Source of the DNA: JAAXXJ01 sp964412455 | Lineage (GTDB): Bacteria; Nitrospirota; UBA9217 | NCBI GenBank assembly: GCA_964412455.1 | Contig: CAYPOT010000001.1 | Coordinates: 1-64,000, forward strand | DNA length: 64,000 nt | Reading direction: 5' to 3' | Shown here: piece after piece, positions 15,635 through 24,577 of the stretch | Numbering within the stretch: the stretch's first letter is position 1 | Layout: each line of letters starts with the position of its first letter | Program-made: the position numbers and the translations under genes | The notes under the pieces: generated by a model | What the model was told of the DNA's origin: nothing | Seen by the model: only the letters and a program-made list of their open reading frames with translations | The model's database searches: none

Positions 15635-18600
15635 ATGGCCAAGAAGCGATCACCGGCAGGGCCTCCGTCGAAAAAGGTCAAAAAAGCGTTGCCTCTCAAA
15701 AAGGGCCCGATCGCCGGCAAAGGCGGAAAGAACACCACGCCGGCAAAAGCGTCTTCCAAACGCACGGCCAGCCCGGCAATAGAACGTCAGCCTGATGAAC
15801 AAGCCCGATCGGACAGGAACGCGTTCCTCGTTGTCGGGGTCGGCGCCTCAGCGGGCGGGCTGGAAGCGTTCACGATGCTGTTGAAGAACATTCCGCCGCA
15901 TACGGGCATGGCGTTCGTGCTCGTGCAGCACCTTGCCCCCGCCAAAGACAGTATTTTGACCGATCTCCTTTCGAAAGCGACCTCCCTGCCGGTGCATGAG
16001 GTACGGGAAGGCATGGCCATAGAACCTGACCATGTCTACGTCATCCCGCCCAATGCGTTCATGACCATTTTTCACGGCGTGCTCCGGCTTTCTCCGCGCG
16101 CCGAATCTCCCGTCCAGCACATGCCTATTGATTCGTTTTTCCGGTCGCTTGCCGAGGACCAGGGACAGCATGCCGTCGGCATCATCCTTTCCGGGACCGG
16201 CTCCGACGGTTCTCTGGGCATCCGGGCAATAAAGGCCGAGGGAGGGATCGTCCTGGCGCAGGACGGATCGGCAAAATACGACGGCATGCCCAAAAGCGCC
16301 GTTGCGACCGGCTCGGTCGATTATATCCTGCCCCCGGAAAAGATGGCCGCCGAGCTGGCGCGGATCAGCCGCCATCCCTTCCTGACCGTCCACCCGGCCG
16401 TGAAGACCGGCCCGCTGCTTCAGGCAGGGGAGAACGATCTGAGCAAGATATTCATGCGGATCAGGACGGCCACGGGCGTTGATTTCACCTATTACAAACA
16501 GGCAACGGTGCTGCGCAGGATCAACCGGCGCATGCTCCTGCACAAGATCGATAAATTGGAACACTACGTCCGTTATCTGCAGGAGAACCCCAAGGAAGCC
16601 GGGGTCCTGTACCAGGACATCCTCATCAACGTCACCTCTTTTTTCCGGGACCCGGTGACGTTCACCGCGCTGAAGAACGTCGTGTTCCCACGATTCATTG
16701 AAAAAAGACCATCTGACACCCCGCTCCGGGTATGGGTCCCGGGATGCTCGACCGGAGAGGAGGCCTACTCGATCGCTATGTGTTTCGCGGAATTCTGCGA
16801 AGAGCGGGGCGTTTCCCATCCGATCCAGTTCTTCGCGTCCGACATCGACGAAGCGGCGATCGACAAGGCCCGCCAGGGCCTTTACCCGGACACCATCGCG
16901 CAGGACGTCTCGCCGGAACGGCTCCGGCGTTTTTTTGTAAAGACGGAGCAAGGATACCATGTCAGCAAACCGATCAGGGAACAGTGCGTATTTGCCCGTC
17001 AGAACCTGGTCAAAGACCCGCCGTTCTCAAGGATGGACCTGATCAGCTGCAGGAACCTGATGATCTACTTCGGCCCGGTGCTGCAGAAAAAGGTGCTCCC
17101 GATCCTGCACTATGCCCTCAATCCTTCGGGATACCTCATGCTCGGGAGGTCCGAGTCCATCGGCGAGTTTGCGAACCTGTTTTCCCTGGTCGACAAGAAC
17201 AGCAGGATCTATTCCAAGAAGACCGCATTGCAGGGACTGCGCCTCGACGCGGATCTGGGGCCTGTCCGGGAAAGGGCCGACATGAAAAAGAAGAAAGATG
17301 ATCATGCCGCAGGCGGGACCGACATCCAGAAGGAAGCGGACAGCATCATCCTGAGCAGATACAGCCCCCCGGGTCTGGTCATTAACGAGGACATGGATAT
17401 CCTGCAATTCCGCGGGAACATCAGCCCCTATCTGAGGCCCCAGCCCGGCAAAGCCAGCCTCAATCTCATGAAGATGGCGGGTGAAAGCCTTGCCATGGAA
17501 CTGCGGGTCCTCATCCGCCAGGCCGCCGGAAAGGACGCTTCCGCCAGAAAAGAAGGGATCAAGGTCAGGCACAACGGCATGGTCACGGACGTGACCATTG
17601 AGGTGTTCGCCTTCAAGCCCCGTGATTCCCAGGAGCGCCACTTTCTGGTCGTTATTGAGGATGCTGCCCCGCCGGCGGCGCGGGAGCCGAAAAAACCGGG
17701 GAAAGCCGCTGCAACGACAAAGGGCAGGCCCCCGGAGGACCAGGTGACCCCGCTGGCGCGCGAGCTTGCCGCTACCCAACAGCACCTGAAGACGATCATT
17801 GCGGAGCATGAGGCGTCCACCGAGGAGCTCAAGGCGCTCAATGAGGAAGTGCAGTCCAGCAACGAAGAGCTGCAGAGCATCAACGAGGAACTTGAAACGT
17901 CGAAGGAAGAGCTTCAATCCACCAATGAAGAACTGAGCACCGTGAACGACGAGCTCCAGAACCGCAACGAAGAGATAATGCAGAGCAACAACGACCTCGT
18001 GAATGTCCTGTCCGGCGTCGATATCCCGATCCTGCTGATCGGGAACAAGCTGCAGATCAGGCGGTTCAATGCGGCCGCGGGCAAGGCGCTGAACCTTATC
18101 GCCACCGATATCGGGCGGCCGATCTCCGACATCAGGCCCAATATCAACGTCCCGGACTTTGACAAAATGATCCACGAGGTGGTCGACACGTTGACGATAA
18201 AGACGCAGGAGGTCCGTGACACGCGGGGCCGCTGGTACACCCTGGCGATACGGCCGTACAAGACAATAGACAACAGGATCGACGGCGCGATCGTGACCTT
18301 CGAGGACATCCACGACCTGAAGCAGGGCATGACGCGCATCCAGGAAGCCCGTGAGTATGCCGAAGCGATCGTCGAGACCGTACGGGAACACCTTATCGTG
18401 CTGAACAAGGACCTGCGCGTGGTCAGCGCGAACCAGTCGTACTATAAGAACTTCGCGGTAACGCCGGAGGCGATCAAGGACAAGTATATATACGATATCC
18501 AGGGCGGCCTCTGGAACATGCCGAAACTCCGGGAACTGCTCGATGAGATCATCCGGGAGAACAAAGCGTTCAACGATTTCGAGTTCAATTACGAAGCACC

Positions 18601-18946
18601 CGGCGCCGGCCGCAAGATGATGCTGCTGAACGCGCGAAGGGTCGCCCGGGAGGAGCAGTTGATCCTGCTTGCCGTCGAAGACATTACCGCGCGGCGAATG
18701 GCGGAAGAGGAACGGGACAGGATCGATCTGGATCGAAAGGAAGCGCTGTCCAAGATCAAGAGACTGGCCGGATTGCTTCCGATCTGCGCTTCGTGCAAGA
18801 AAATACGCGACGATGAAGGCTATTGGAAGCAGATCGAAGCCTATATCAGCGAGCATTCCGAGGCGGAATTCACCCACAGCCTCTGCCCGGATTGCGCGGT
18901 GAAAGCATATGCGGATCTCGATGAGTTGAAAAAGAACAAAAAATAA
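15635..18946 (+). CDS. CheB-CheR-PAS fusion chemotaxis/sensor protein
   Basis: A 1103-residue multidomain protein. The basic N-terminus (~1-60) is followed by a CheB methylesterase domain (~66-250, GVGASAGGLEAF, LVQHLAP, LSGTGSDGSLGIRAIKAEGG). A CheR methyltransferase domain comes next (~270-540, RRINRRM, NVTSFFRDP, PGCSTGEEAYSIAM), then a long EEL-repeat coiled coil (~705-790) and two PAS domains (~790-1030). It ends with CASCKKIRDDEGYWKQIEAYI and CPDC, a four-Cys zinc-like ending. There is no histidine-kinase domain, so the output is unclear. Start ATG 15635 has GGGAGG just upstream. The longer frame from 15560 only translates the REP-like repeat. Confidence 0.93.
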   Translation: MAKKRSPAGPPSKKVKKALPLKKGPIAGKGGKNTTPAKASSKRTASPAIERQPDEQARSDRNAFLVVGVGASAGGLEAFTMLLKNIPPHTGMAFVLVQHLAPAKDSILTDLLSKATSLPVHEVREGMAIEPDHVYVIPPNAFMTIFHGVLRLSPRAESPVQHMPIDSFFRSLAEDQGQHAVGIILSGTGSDGSLGIRAIKAEGGIVLAQDGSAKYDGMPKSAVATGSVDYILPPEKMAAELARISRHPFLTVHPAVKTGPLLQAGENDLSKIFMRIRTATGVDFTYYKQATVLRRINRRMLLHKIDKLEHYVRYLQENPKEAGVLYQDILINVTSFFRDPVTFTALKNVVFPRFIEKRPSDTPLRVWVPGCSTGEEAYSIAMCFAEFCEERGVSHPIQFFASDIDEAAIDKARQGLYPDTIAQDVSPERLRRFFVKTEQGYHVSKPIREQCVFARQNLVKDPPFSRMDLISCRNLMIYFGPVLQKKVLPILHYALNPSGYLMLGRSESIGEFANLFSLVDKNSRIYSKKTALQGLRLDADLGPVRERADMKKKKDDHAAGGTDIQKEADSIILSRYSPPGLVINEDMDILQFRGNISPYLRPQPGKASLNLMKMAGESLAMELRVLIRQAAGKDASARKEGIKVRHNGMVTDVTIEVFAFKPRDSQERHFLVVIEDAAPPAAREPKKPGKAAATTKGRPPEDQVTPLARELAATQQHLKTIIAEHEASTEELKALNEEVQSSNEELQSINEELETSKEELQSTNEELSTVNDELQNRNEEIMQSNNDLVNVLSGVDIPILLIGNKLQIRRFNAAAGKALNLIATDIGRPISDIRPNINVPDFDKMIHEVVDTLTIKTQEVRDTRGRWYTLAIRPYKTIDNRIDGAIVTFEDIHDLKQGMTRIQEAREYAEAIVETVREHLIVLNKDLRVVSANQSYYKNFAVTPEAIKDKYIYDIQGGLWNMPKLRELLDEIIRENKAFNDFEFNYEAPGAGRKMMLLNARRVAREEQLILLAVEDITARRMAEEERDRIDLDRKEALSKIKRLAGLLPICASCKKIRDDEGYWKQIEAYISEHSEAEFTHSLCPDCAVKAYADLDELKKNKK

Positions 18947-19038
18947 TTTTGGCAAGGACCAACCGGACAGGAATAGCGTCAAGCGATGAAATGCTTCTTC
19001 ACGCAAGACCTCAGCAGGTTGCCGGAACATACCGGGTA

Positions 19039-19148
19039 CGTCATTGCGACGAGCGCCTTTAGCCCCGGACGCGATCCGAAGGACGCGGCGATCTCTCACG
19101 TGCCGGTTCCTTCAACTGCGAGAGTGCTTCGCTCCGCCTGCAAAGACG
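19039..19148. repeat. Intergenic inverted-repeat element (CATTGCGA...TTCGCTCC type)
   Basis: The left end CGTCATTGCGACGAGCG and the right end GCTTCGCTCCGCCTGCAAAGACG are imperfect inverted copies. This resembles the common bacterial repeat that carries CATTGCGAGGAGCGAAGCGA. It fills most of the 321-base gap between the CheB-CheR gene and the second YihY gene. Nothing else was recognised in that gap. Confidence 0.55.
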
Positions 19149-19267
19149 GCTAAGTGACAGTTTCAATTCTGGTGAGCCTGGGAGCTTTGTGCCGGAGCGC
19201 TGGTTCGATCTTATGAAGTAACAGAGGACCAGGGCCTATTTGTTGTTTAGGACTATGTCTCCCCGCA

Positions 19268-20125
19268 ATGAAGAAACATCAAAAAATATACATGCACTCC
19301 AGCAGGTACGTTGGTTTCCTCACCAAAGTCCTGCGTGATTTCAAGCGCAATCAGGGCCTCCTGCTGGCCGGAGCCATCGCCTATTATACCCTGCTGTCCA
19401 TTGTGCCCCTGTCGATCCTGGCCCTCATTGCGCTGTCCCGTTTTGTAGAGGAGGCCCAGTTATTTCACACGTTGTCGACCTATATAGAAATGATGATACC
19501 GGGGTACGCGGCTGTACTGACCGAACAAGTGCGGGTATTTCTCGAGCGCGGCAGTTCGGTCGGGAGCTTTGTATTGCTGGCCATGCTCTTTTTCAGTTCC
19601 ATAGCCTTTACCGTGCTCGAAAGCGCCATGTCCGTGATCTTTTTTCATCGTGTCAAAGCACGGCGCCGTCATTTTCTCCTGTCCGCCATCATCCCGTACG
19701 CATATATCTTTCTATTCGGCCTGGGCATCCTGCTGGTGTCGTTCATAGCGGGCGCCATAGAGACGCATAGCGACAGACAACTGGTCATATTTGGATGGGG
19801 TATCAGCCTCGAGGGCCCTTCCTTCTTTGCGCTTTATTCGATCGGGATATTGGGAGAGATATTGCTGCTGACCTCCTTCTATCTGGTCATGCCCATAGTG
19901 CGCATTACGTTCCGGCACGCTCTGATGGGCGGGACGCTCGCGACGGTCTTATGGGAGCTCACCCGCCGCGTGCTGGTCTGGTATTATTCGGTCCTCTCCT
20001 CGGTGACGTTGATCTACGGTTCTTTTGCCACGTCGGTGGTGGCCCTGCTCAGTATAGAAGCGATAGCGGTCATTATCTTGCTGGGGGCCCAGGTCATCGC
20101 AGAACTTGAGCGCATAGACACTTAG
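19268..20125 (+). CDS. YihY/BrkB-family inner-membrane protein (second copy)
   Basis: A 285-residue protein of the same family as the one at 5158 but clearly diverged. The hallmark start is DFKRNQGLLLAGAIAYYTLLSIVPLSILALIALS. About six membrane helices follow, ending GSFATSVVALLSIEAIAVIILLGAQVIAELER. ATG 19268 is used, though no good ribosome-binding site precedes it and ATG 19292 is possible. The function of the family is not settled. It is followed by the small Gly-rich gene. Confidence 0.86.
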   Translation: MKKHQKIYMHSSRYVGFLTKVLRDFKRNQGLLLAGAIAYYTLLSIVPLSILALIALSRFVEEAQLFHTLSTYIEMMIPGYAAVLTEQVRVFLERGSSVGSFVLLAMLFFSSIAFTVLESAMSVIFFHRVKARRRHFLLSAIIPYAYIFLFGLGILLVSFIAGAIETHSDRQLVIFGWGISLEGPSFFALYSIGILGEILLLTSFYLVMPIVRITFRHALMGGTLATVLWELTRRVLVWYYSVLSSVTLIYGSFATSVVALLSIEAIAVIILLGAQVIAELERIDT

Positions 20126-20164
20126 TTCCTTGAGAAGCAAATTCTTCTCAAAACGGCAAGAAAT

Positions 20165-20200
20165 TTTCTCGCAACCAAAAGCAGGCGCTTCTGCGCGAGA
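20165..20200. repeat. Short interspersed inverted repeat
   Basis: TCTCGC and GCGAGA flank a core CCAAAAGCAGGCGCTTCT. The core with a close flank recurs near 31905-31935 (CCAAAAGTAGGCGCTTCT), so it belongs to an interspersed repeat family. Confidence 0.5.
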
Positions 20201-20229
20201 CGCAATATTTTCAAAGAAAGACCATATCT

Positions 20230-20469
20230 TTGGGTTTTATATACCAGGATTTTAAGATTTTATTAAGGATTAAGACGATAAAAAGATTAATCGTTTTAAC
20301 GGTTATGTTTGTATTCAGCAGCGCAGCATTTGGCCAGACGGGCGCCGGTCAAGACGGCGGCATGATGGATCATGGTTGGGGGTGGGGTATGGGCTATGGA
20401 GGGGGATTCGGGATCATTATCGTGATCCTCGTTGTTGCGGGCGTCGTGTATATGATGAAACGAAAGTAA
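20230..20469 (+). CDS. Small exported Gly-rich membrane protein (start codon uncertain)
   Basis: The mature part reads QTGAGQDGGMMDHGWGWGMGYGGG, then a single hydrophobic helix (IIIVILVVAGVVYMM) and KRK. It is a tiny protein with an N-terminal signal and a C-terminal membrane anchor, and I cannot name its family or function. The decayed copy at 14776 starts ATGAAAAGA. The matching codon here (20278-20280) is ATA, so the ancestral start appears lost. Remaining options are TTG 20230, a non-canonical start at 20278, or ATG 20305, which would cut the signal peptide short. Expression therefore needs proof. Confidence 0.5.
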   Translation: MGFIYQDFKILLRIKTIKRLIVLTVMFVFSSAAFGQTGAGQDGGMMDHGWGWGMGYGGGFGIIIVILVVAGVVYMMKRK

Positions 20470-20823
20470 CGTAAGATCTGTATCGGATCAGGGCTGCCGC
20501 CCTTGCTGCAATCAAGCAGGAAAGGGTCATGGGCATTCCGGTTATCGGGAAGGGTACTCTATCAAAAAGAGAAGCCGGAAGGAAGGTGATTAGCAAATTA
20601 CAGGAAAGGTATCGCATGAAGAATTATATCGGCGCAAGTAATAAAATAAGGTAATTATCCCCTTGCTATTAGCCACAAAAAAGCGCAAGAGGCGCAAAAA
20701 GGGAACAGTAACACTTTGCGTATTTTGCGCCTTTTTGCGGCAAATACCTGAGCCTGTCTTAGATTCGTCGTTTGCTGAATGGATCCATTTGAACTTGGCT
20801 TGAGAATAAAACCTTGGTCAGGC
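20470..20823. other. Intergenic region with duplication arm and inverted repeat
   Basis: Bases 20470-20595 match the region after the decayed copy at 14971-15095. Bases 20690-20732 contain a perfect inverted pair AGGCGCAAAA...TTTTGCGCCT. The same TATTTTGCGC/GCGGCAAA wording recurs at 26535-26565. On the minus strand the hairpin is followed by a T-rich run and may end transcription of the rhomboid-like gene. Confidence 0.5.
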
Positions 20824-21606
20824 TCATTTTTTCCTGTGCTCATGGTTGTCGATGTGGTCAATGCAGTATCCCAGGCCACCGCAGTCCGGACAGTAGCGGA
20901 ACTCCATCTCGGGGTGGGTAAGGTCGGTCTTGGCGCACGATGTGCAACGGTGGAACGCTTCGCGTGTTCCCGTGAGGTCGCGCGCCTGCTCCGCCATCTT
21001 TTTCTTCCCCGTCTTCATCTTCAACCAGATGTCCCTTCCGAAGAACAGGAAAAAATTGCTGATCGAGGCAACGACGAGCAGCCGGGTCGACCAGTCACCG
21101 GAAATGAACGACATCCCGTACCCGATCCAGGTGAGGAGCGCCAGCCATTTTACCTTCACCGGGAGGATGAAAAAGAGGTAGAACTGGAACTCGGGGTACA
21201 GGGCCGCAAATGCAAGAAAGATCGACCCGCCAAGGAAAATATTGCTGGCGGGATAGGCGGGGAACAGGAACGACACCGTGACGGTTGCCGCGTAGCCTGT
21301 CAGGAGAAATACATTGTACCGGAACGCGCCCCAACGGCCCTCCAGCGCGCCGCCCATCATGTAAAAGATGTAGAGAGCGAAGAAGATGAAGAACAGGCTC
21401 GAAGACGGCGGGATGAATGGAAAGGTGAGGACCCTCCACCACTCTCCCGCGAGGACGCGATTGGGGACCAGCATCGCGCGGGTAATGTCCAGTTGTCCTG
21501 AATAGGAAAAAAGGTACAGGAATGCCTGTCCGATCACGATATACAGGGTGATATTCGGTATCGCGTATCTTCCGAAGCTGCGTTCAAGCTTGTCTAAAAA
21601 GGCCAT
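20824..21606 (-). CDS. Rhomboid-like membrane protein lacking the catalytic pair, with zinc ribbon
   Basis: A 260-residue protein with about six membrane helices arranged as in rhomboids (GEWWRVLTFPFIPPSSSLFFIFF..., ALEGRWGAFRYNVFLLTGY). In the helix where the protease motif GxSG belongs it has GGSIFLAFAALYPEF, and no His is seen in the helix ending FFLFFGRDIW. The serine-protease dyad therefore looks absent, as in inactive rhomboid relatives. The C-terminus carries CTSC...CPDC, a zinc-ribbon pattern, and ends His-rich. Start ATG 21606 follows GAGGAAGGAAG closely; the frame upstream of it is spurious. Confidence 0.8.
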   Translation of the reverse strand: MAFLDKLERSFGRYAIPNITLYIVIGQAFLYLFSYSGQLDITRAMLVPNRVLAGEWWRVLTFPFIPPSSSLFFIFFALYIFYMMGGALEGRWGAFRYNVFLLTGYAATVTVSFLFPAYPASNIFLGGSIFLAFAALYPEFQFYLFFILPVKVKWLALLTWIGYGMSFISGDWSTRLLVVASISNFFLFFGRDIWLKMKTGKKKMAEQARDLTGTREAFHRCTSCAKTDLTHPEMEFRYCPDCGGLGYCIDHIDNHEHRKK

Positions 21607-21704
21607 GATCACTTCCTTCCTCAAGCTGTTTCAAAGTCCGTTCCGTGTCATTGCGGGAAAATCGGTCCGGTTGAGATGTTTATCCTGAAAATCCCGTCAT
21701 CCTG

Positions 21705-21983
21705 TCAAATCGGCTTAAGACGTACGATCGTGGCGCCCCAGCCGCCCGCCTGTTCATCTGCCAGCTTGTATGAAACGACGTCCGGCATCAGGGCAAGGAG
21801 CGCGTGAACTTTTTCCCGGAGCGTTCCAATGCCCTTGCCGTGGATGATCCGTACCTGCAGGATGCCCTGTCTGCGGCATTCGGCCAGGTAGTCCGGGACC
21901 AGGTCCTTTACGTCCTTCGGCTGGAAGGTGTGCAGGTCAAGCACGCCATTAATCGGGACCGCTATGTGGCTTTCTTCGTGCAC
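21705..21983 (-). CDS. Smr-domain protein
   Basis: A 92-residue stand-alone Smr domain: VLDLHTFQPKDVKDLVPDYL, then VRIIHGKGIGTLREKVHALL and a C-terminal GGWGATIVRL. The LDxH and HGKGxGxLR motifs are those of MutS2/Smr nuclease domains acting on DNA or RNA. The gene overlaps the TfoX-N gene by 35 bases, so both are probably expressed together. Confidence 0.88.
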   Translation of the reverse strand: MHEESHIAVPINGVLDLHTFQPKDVKDLVPDYLAECRRQGILQVRIIHGKGIGTLREKVHALLALMPDVVSYKLADEQAGGWGATIVRLKPI

Positions 21984-22326
21984 GGGGCGGTATCTTCCTG
22001 CGGGCCGCGGATTTTCTCATGGCGGCGGTGACCGCCTTTTGCGCCCACTCCTTCAGCTGCTCCTCGTCCTCCAGAACATCGGCGGGTACCTCGTAGTAGC
22101 TCATCGCATACGAGCCGAAGGGCTTGAACGGCCCCGTCCCGGCTTTCAGGTAGTCAGCTTTATTCGCTTCGTCAACCTTGAAGTAAAGCACATCATCCGC
22201 GATCAACGCGAAGAACAATCCTTCAAGGTACAAGCCCGCGCCGCCGAACATTCTTTTCGCGGAGACCGGTCCGAGGGCCTTCAGCAGATCGAGCGCGTAT
22301 TGAATATAGCTATTGTTGACAGGCAT
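21949..22326 (-). CDS. TfoX N-terminal-domain protein
   Basis: A 125-residue protein. Residues ~1-100 match the TfoX N-terminal domain (LLKALGPVSAKRMFGGAGLYLEGLFFALI, LYFKVDEANKADYLKAGTGPFKPFG). The last 30 residues are a basic tail (RKSAARRKIPPRARRK). The TfoX C-terminal domain is absent, so a role in competence is not implied. Stand-alone proteins of this kind have no settled function. Confidence 0.86.
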   Translation of the reverse strand: MPVNNSYIQYALDLLKALGPVSAKRMFGGAGLYLEGLFFALIADDVLYFKVDEANKADYLKAGTGPFKPFGSYAMSYYEVPADVLEDEEQLKEWAQKAVTAAMRKSAARRKIPPRARRKPHSGPD

Positions 22327-22382
22327 GACCCAAACTCACCAAGACCGCAAAAGCACCCACCACAAGACCACCCCGATGAAAA

Positions 22383-22775
22383 TCATGCTGATGATGCGTT
22401 CGGCTTTTGTTGCTGGAGCGCATTTAAGACCATATCGAGAACGTCCTTCTGGTTTTTTTCGAACTTATTGAGCACGCCAAGACAACTTCCCATGGGGAAC
22501 TTTTTGTGCAGGTAGTCGGCGTCCCGCCCGGAGAGGATGATGATACGGTTTTTGTCCACTCCGATGGAGGTAGCGTAAGAAAGCACCTTGGTCCCGTCCA
22601 GTCCCGGCATCTCGAGGTCGACCAGGAGCAGGTCAAGGTCCGTCGTGATGGAAGGCAGGCATTTAACCGGGTCAGTGCAGGTCGCCACTACGAGTTCCGG
22701 GTATCGCTCCTGCATATATTCGCGAAGGCGCTTCAGAAAACCCGCGTCATCATCGATGATCAGTATCTTGCTCAT
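22383..22775 (-). CDS. Single-domain response regulator
   Basis: A 130-residue receiver domain with the acidic pair in ILIIDDD, the phospho-acceptor Asp in LLLVDLEMPGLDG and the conserved Lys in VLNKFEK. There is no output domain, so it must act through a partner protein. No histidine kinase is adjacent. The GGDEF response regulator at 23642 is the nearest signalling neighbour on the strand. Confidence 0.9.
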   Translation of the reverse strand: MSKILIIDDDAGFLKRLREYMQERYPELVVATCTDPVKCLPSITTDLDLLLVDLEMPGLDGTKVLSYATSIGVDKNRIIILSGRDADYLHKKFPMGSCLGVLNKFEKNQKDVLDMVLNALQQQKPNASSA

Positions 22776-22823
22776 GATCCTCCATCCCGTAATGGGGCCG
22801 AATCGTGCAGGAGACGGCCGGCG

Positions 22824-23489
22824 TCAGGATAGTGACTCACCGTTGATCGTTATCACCTGTCCAGCATGATCGAGCGAGGCAATAAGCCGTTCGCCTCCTG
22901 CAAGTTCGCCATTAACGGTGTCGCCCGCGTCGGAGAAGGGCAGGCTTTTTATGCTGAAGTAGGAAAGCAGGGCTTTCCGGTGATTGAAATCGTATCGGCT
23001 TACGAGCTCTTTCATCGCACGTAGAAGACCGGCACGGTCGAATTCCGGAGGTTGATCGCTGTCCGCGCCGAACAGCAGGATGAACAGGGTGCCGCCATCA
23101 TACGCATCCCGGTAGTAACCGCTCGCCGCGCAGACCCCTGAGGCGATTAGAGAGAGCATGGTCCCGTCTGCGCGGTTCAGGTCGAGTGAGGGAACGGTGA
23201 ACTCGGCCACTCCTTCCCTCGCGCCCCACGCTATCAGGTCCCGTGCGGACCTGAGAAGTTCATCGGCAACCTCGGGCTGTTCGTCAGACCACGCCCAAAG
23301 CCAGGTGAGCGAGTTGTCCGATTCCGTTCCCAGGAGCTGGAAAGGAAATGCGGCATCGGTGCTGAACCGCGCCACTCCCGTTGCAAGGTCAAGCTCAATG
23401 ATATGTTCGCCGAGGCGCCTGATCAGGCCGTCCTGCTTTTCAAGAGAGACAAGCGCGTACTTCTCAAAGTAATTGTTCACTGAGTTCAT
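22824..23489 (-). CDS. Conserved hypothetical protein (resembles DUF6882)
   Basis: A 221-residue soluble protein with no signal or membrane helix. A Trp-rich motif (LLGTESDNSLTWLWAWSDEQP) and a preceding EHIIELDLATGVARFS resemble the DUF6882 group, which is a tentative match from memory. Start ATG 23489 is chosen because protein-like sequence begins there (MNSVNNYFEKYALVSLEKQD). The frame upstream to 23591 looks non-coding. Function unknown. Confidence 0.65.
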   Translation of the reverse strand: MNSVNNYFEKYALVSLEKQDGLIRRLGEHIIELDLATGVARFSTDAAFPFQLLGTESDNSLTWLWAWSDEQPEVADELLRSARDLIAWGAREGVAEFTVPSLDLNRADGTMLSLIASGVCAASGYYRDAYDGGTLFILLFGADSDQPPEFDRAGLLRAMKELVSRYDFNHRKALLSYFSIKSLPFSDAGDTVNGELAGGERLIASLDHAGQVITINGESLS

Positions 23490-23641
23490 AAGCTGTTTGC
23501 GTGAAAATGATACGGTATGGGTCACTATAACGCCATTATCGGGATTTTGCAAGGAACCGGTGATCAGGAAGTGCTCGGTCAGAGAGGTCAACGCAGCGGC
23601 CTTACGAGAACATATCCGGAATCGGTCATTATCGAACGACC

Positions 23642-24577
23642 TTATGCTGATTCAACCCGGTTCCTTCCGTTCTTTTTTGCTTCGTACATGGCGAGGTCAG
23701 CGGCATGGATCAACTTGTCCTGGGTGTCGATGGAAGAGTTTGGGATGCCGGCGACGCCGATGCTGACAGTTGCATTTTTGGTCGCTGTTCTGGTGAATTC
23801 GCAGCTGGCGACTGCTTTTCGCACTCGCTCAGCCGCCAGCAGGGCCTTTTCCATGTTCGTGTTGGGACACAGGACCATAAACTCTTCTCCGCCCCAGCGG
23901 GCGGGCGTATCGACCTCGCGGATGGTGGTCTGGATGATCCGGGCGATCTCCTTGAGCACTGCATCGCCCTCCTGGTGCCCGTGGGAATCGTTGATCAACT
24001 TGAAATGGTCTATGTCGATCATCATGCACGTGAGCGGGAGCTGATACCGCGTGGCACGCTTGAACTCGTTGGCGAAGATGGTCTCGAACCGCCTGCGATT
24101 GTAGATCCCCGTCAGCGGGTCCATGATCGCGAGACTTTCTACCCGGGTGAGCATGTCCTCCAACTGGCGGTTCTTTGTTTTCAGATCATCCTGCTGCTGC
24201 TTGGTCCTCAGGCGGGCAAAGATGCGGACGTTGAGCTCCGACTCATCGAAGGGCTTGGGAAGGTAATCGTCGGCGCCGGACTCAAGCCCTGATATCTTGT
24301 CGGACATGGCCCCTTTTTCGGTCAGCATGATGATGGGGGTGTCGCGGGTGGTCTGGTCAAGCTTGAGCCAGCGGCAGACCTCGCTGCCATCCATGTCAGG
24401 CAGAATGCGATCCAGGAGAATGATGTCCACCTTGCTCGTCTTGGCGGCCTTGATGGCGGACATGCCGTCCTCGACGATCGCGACCTGATAGCCGTTCTTC
24501 GTGAGGTAGTCCCGGATGATAGCTGCCTGGGCCTTGTTGTCTTCAACCAGCAGTATGTTGGCTTTTGCCACGATCAT
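23642..24577 (-). CDS. Response regulator with GGDEF diguanylate cyclase domain
   Basis: A 311-residue protein with an N-terminal receiver domain (ILLVEDN, IILLDRILPDMDG, GADDYLPKPFD) and a C-terminal GGDEF domain (DPLTGIYNRRRFE, MMIDIDHFKLINDSHGHQEGD, ARWGGEEFMVL, ADLAMYEAKKNGRNRV). The active-site loop GGEEF is intact, so it should make cyclic di-GMP from GTP on phosphorylation. An RxxD inhibitory site is not obvious before GGEEF. The layout is PleD-like with a single receiver. Confidence 0.95.
   Translation of the reverse strand: MIVAKANILLVEDNKAQAAIIRDYLTKNGYQVAIVEDGMSAIKAAKTSKVDIILLDRILPDMDGSEVCRWLKLDQTTRDTPIIMLTEKGAMSDKISGLESGADDYLPKPFDESELNVRIFARLRTKQQQDDLKTKNRQLEDMLTRVESLAIMDPLTGIYNRRRFETIFANEFKRATRYQLPLTCMMIDIDHFKLINDSHGHQEGDAVLKEIARIIQTTIREVDTPARWGGEEFMVLCPNTNMEKALLAAERVRKAVASCEFTRTATKNATVSIGVAGIPNSSIDTQDKLIHAADLAMYEAKKNGRNRVESA

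Noticed and set aside
20824..21606. Active rhomboid protease
   Set aside because: The GxSG Ser context and the partner His are not present in the expected helices.
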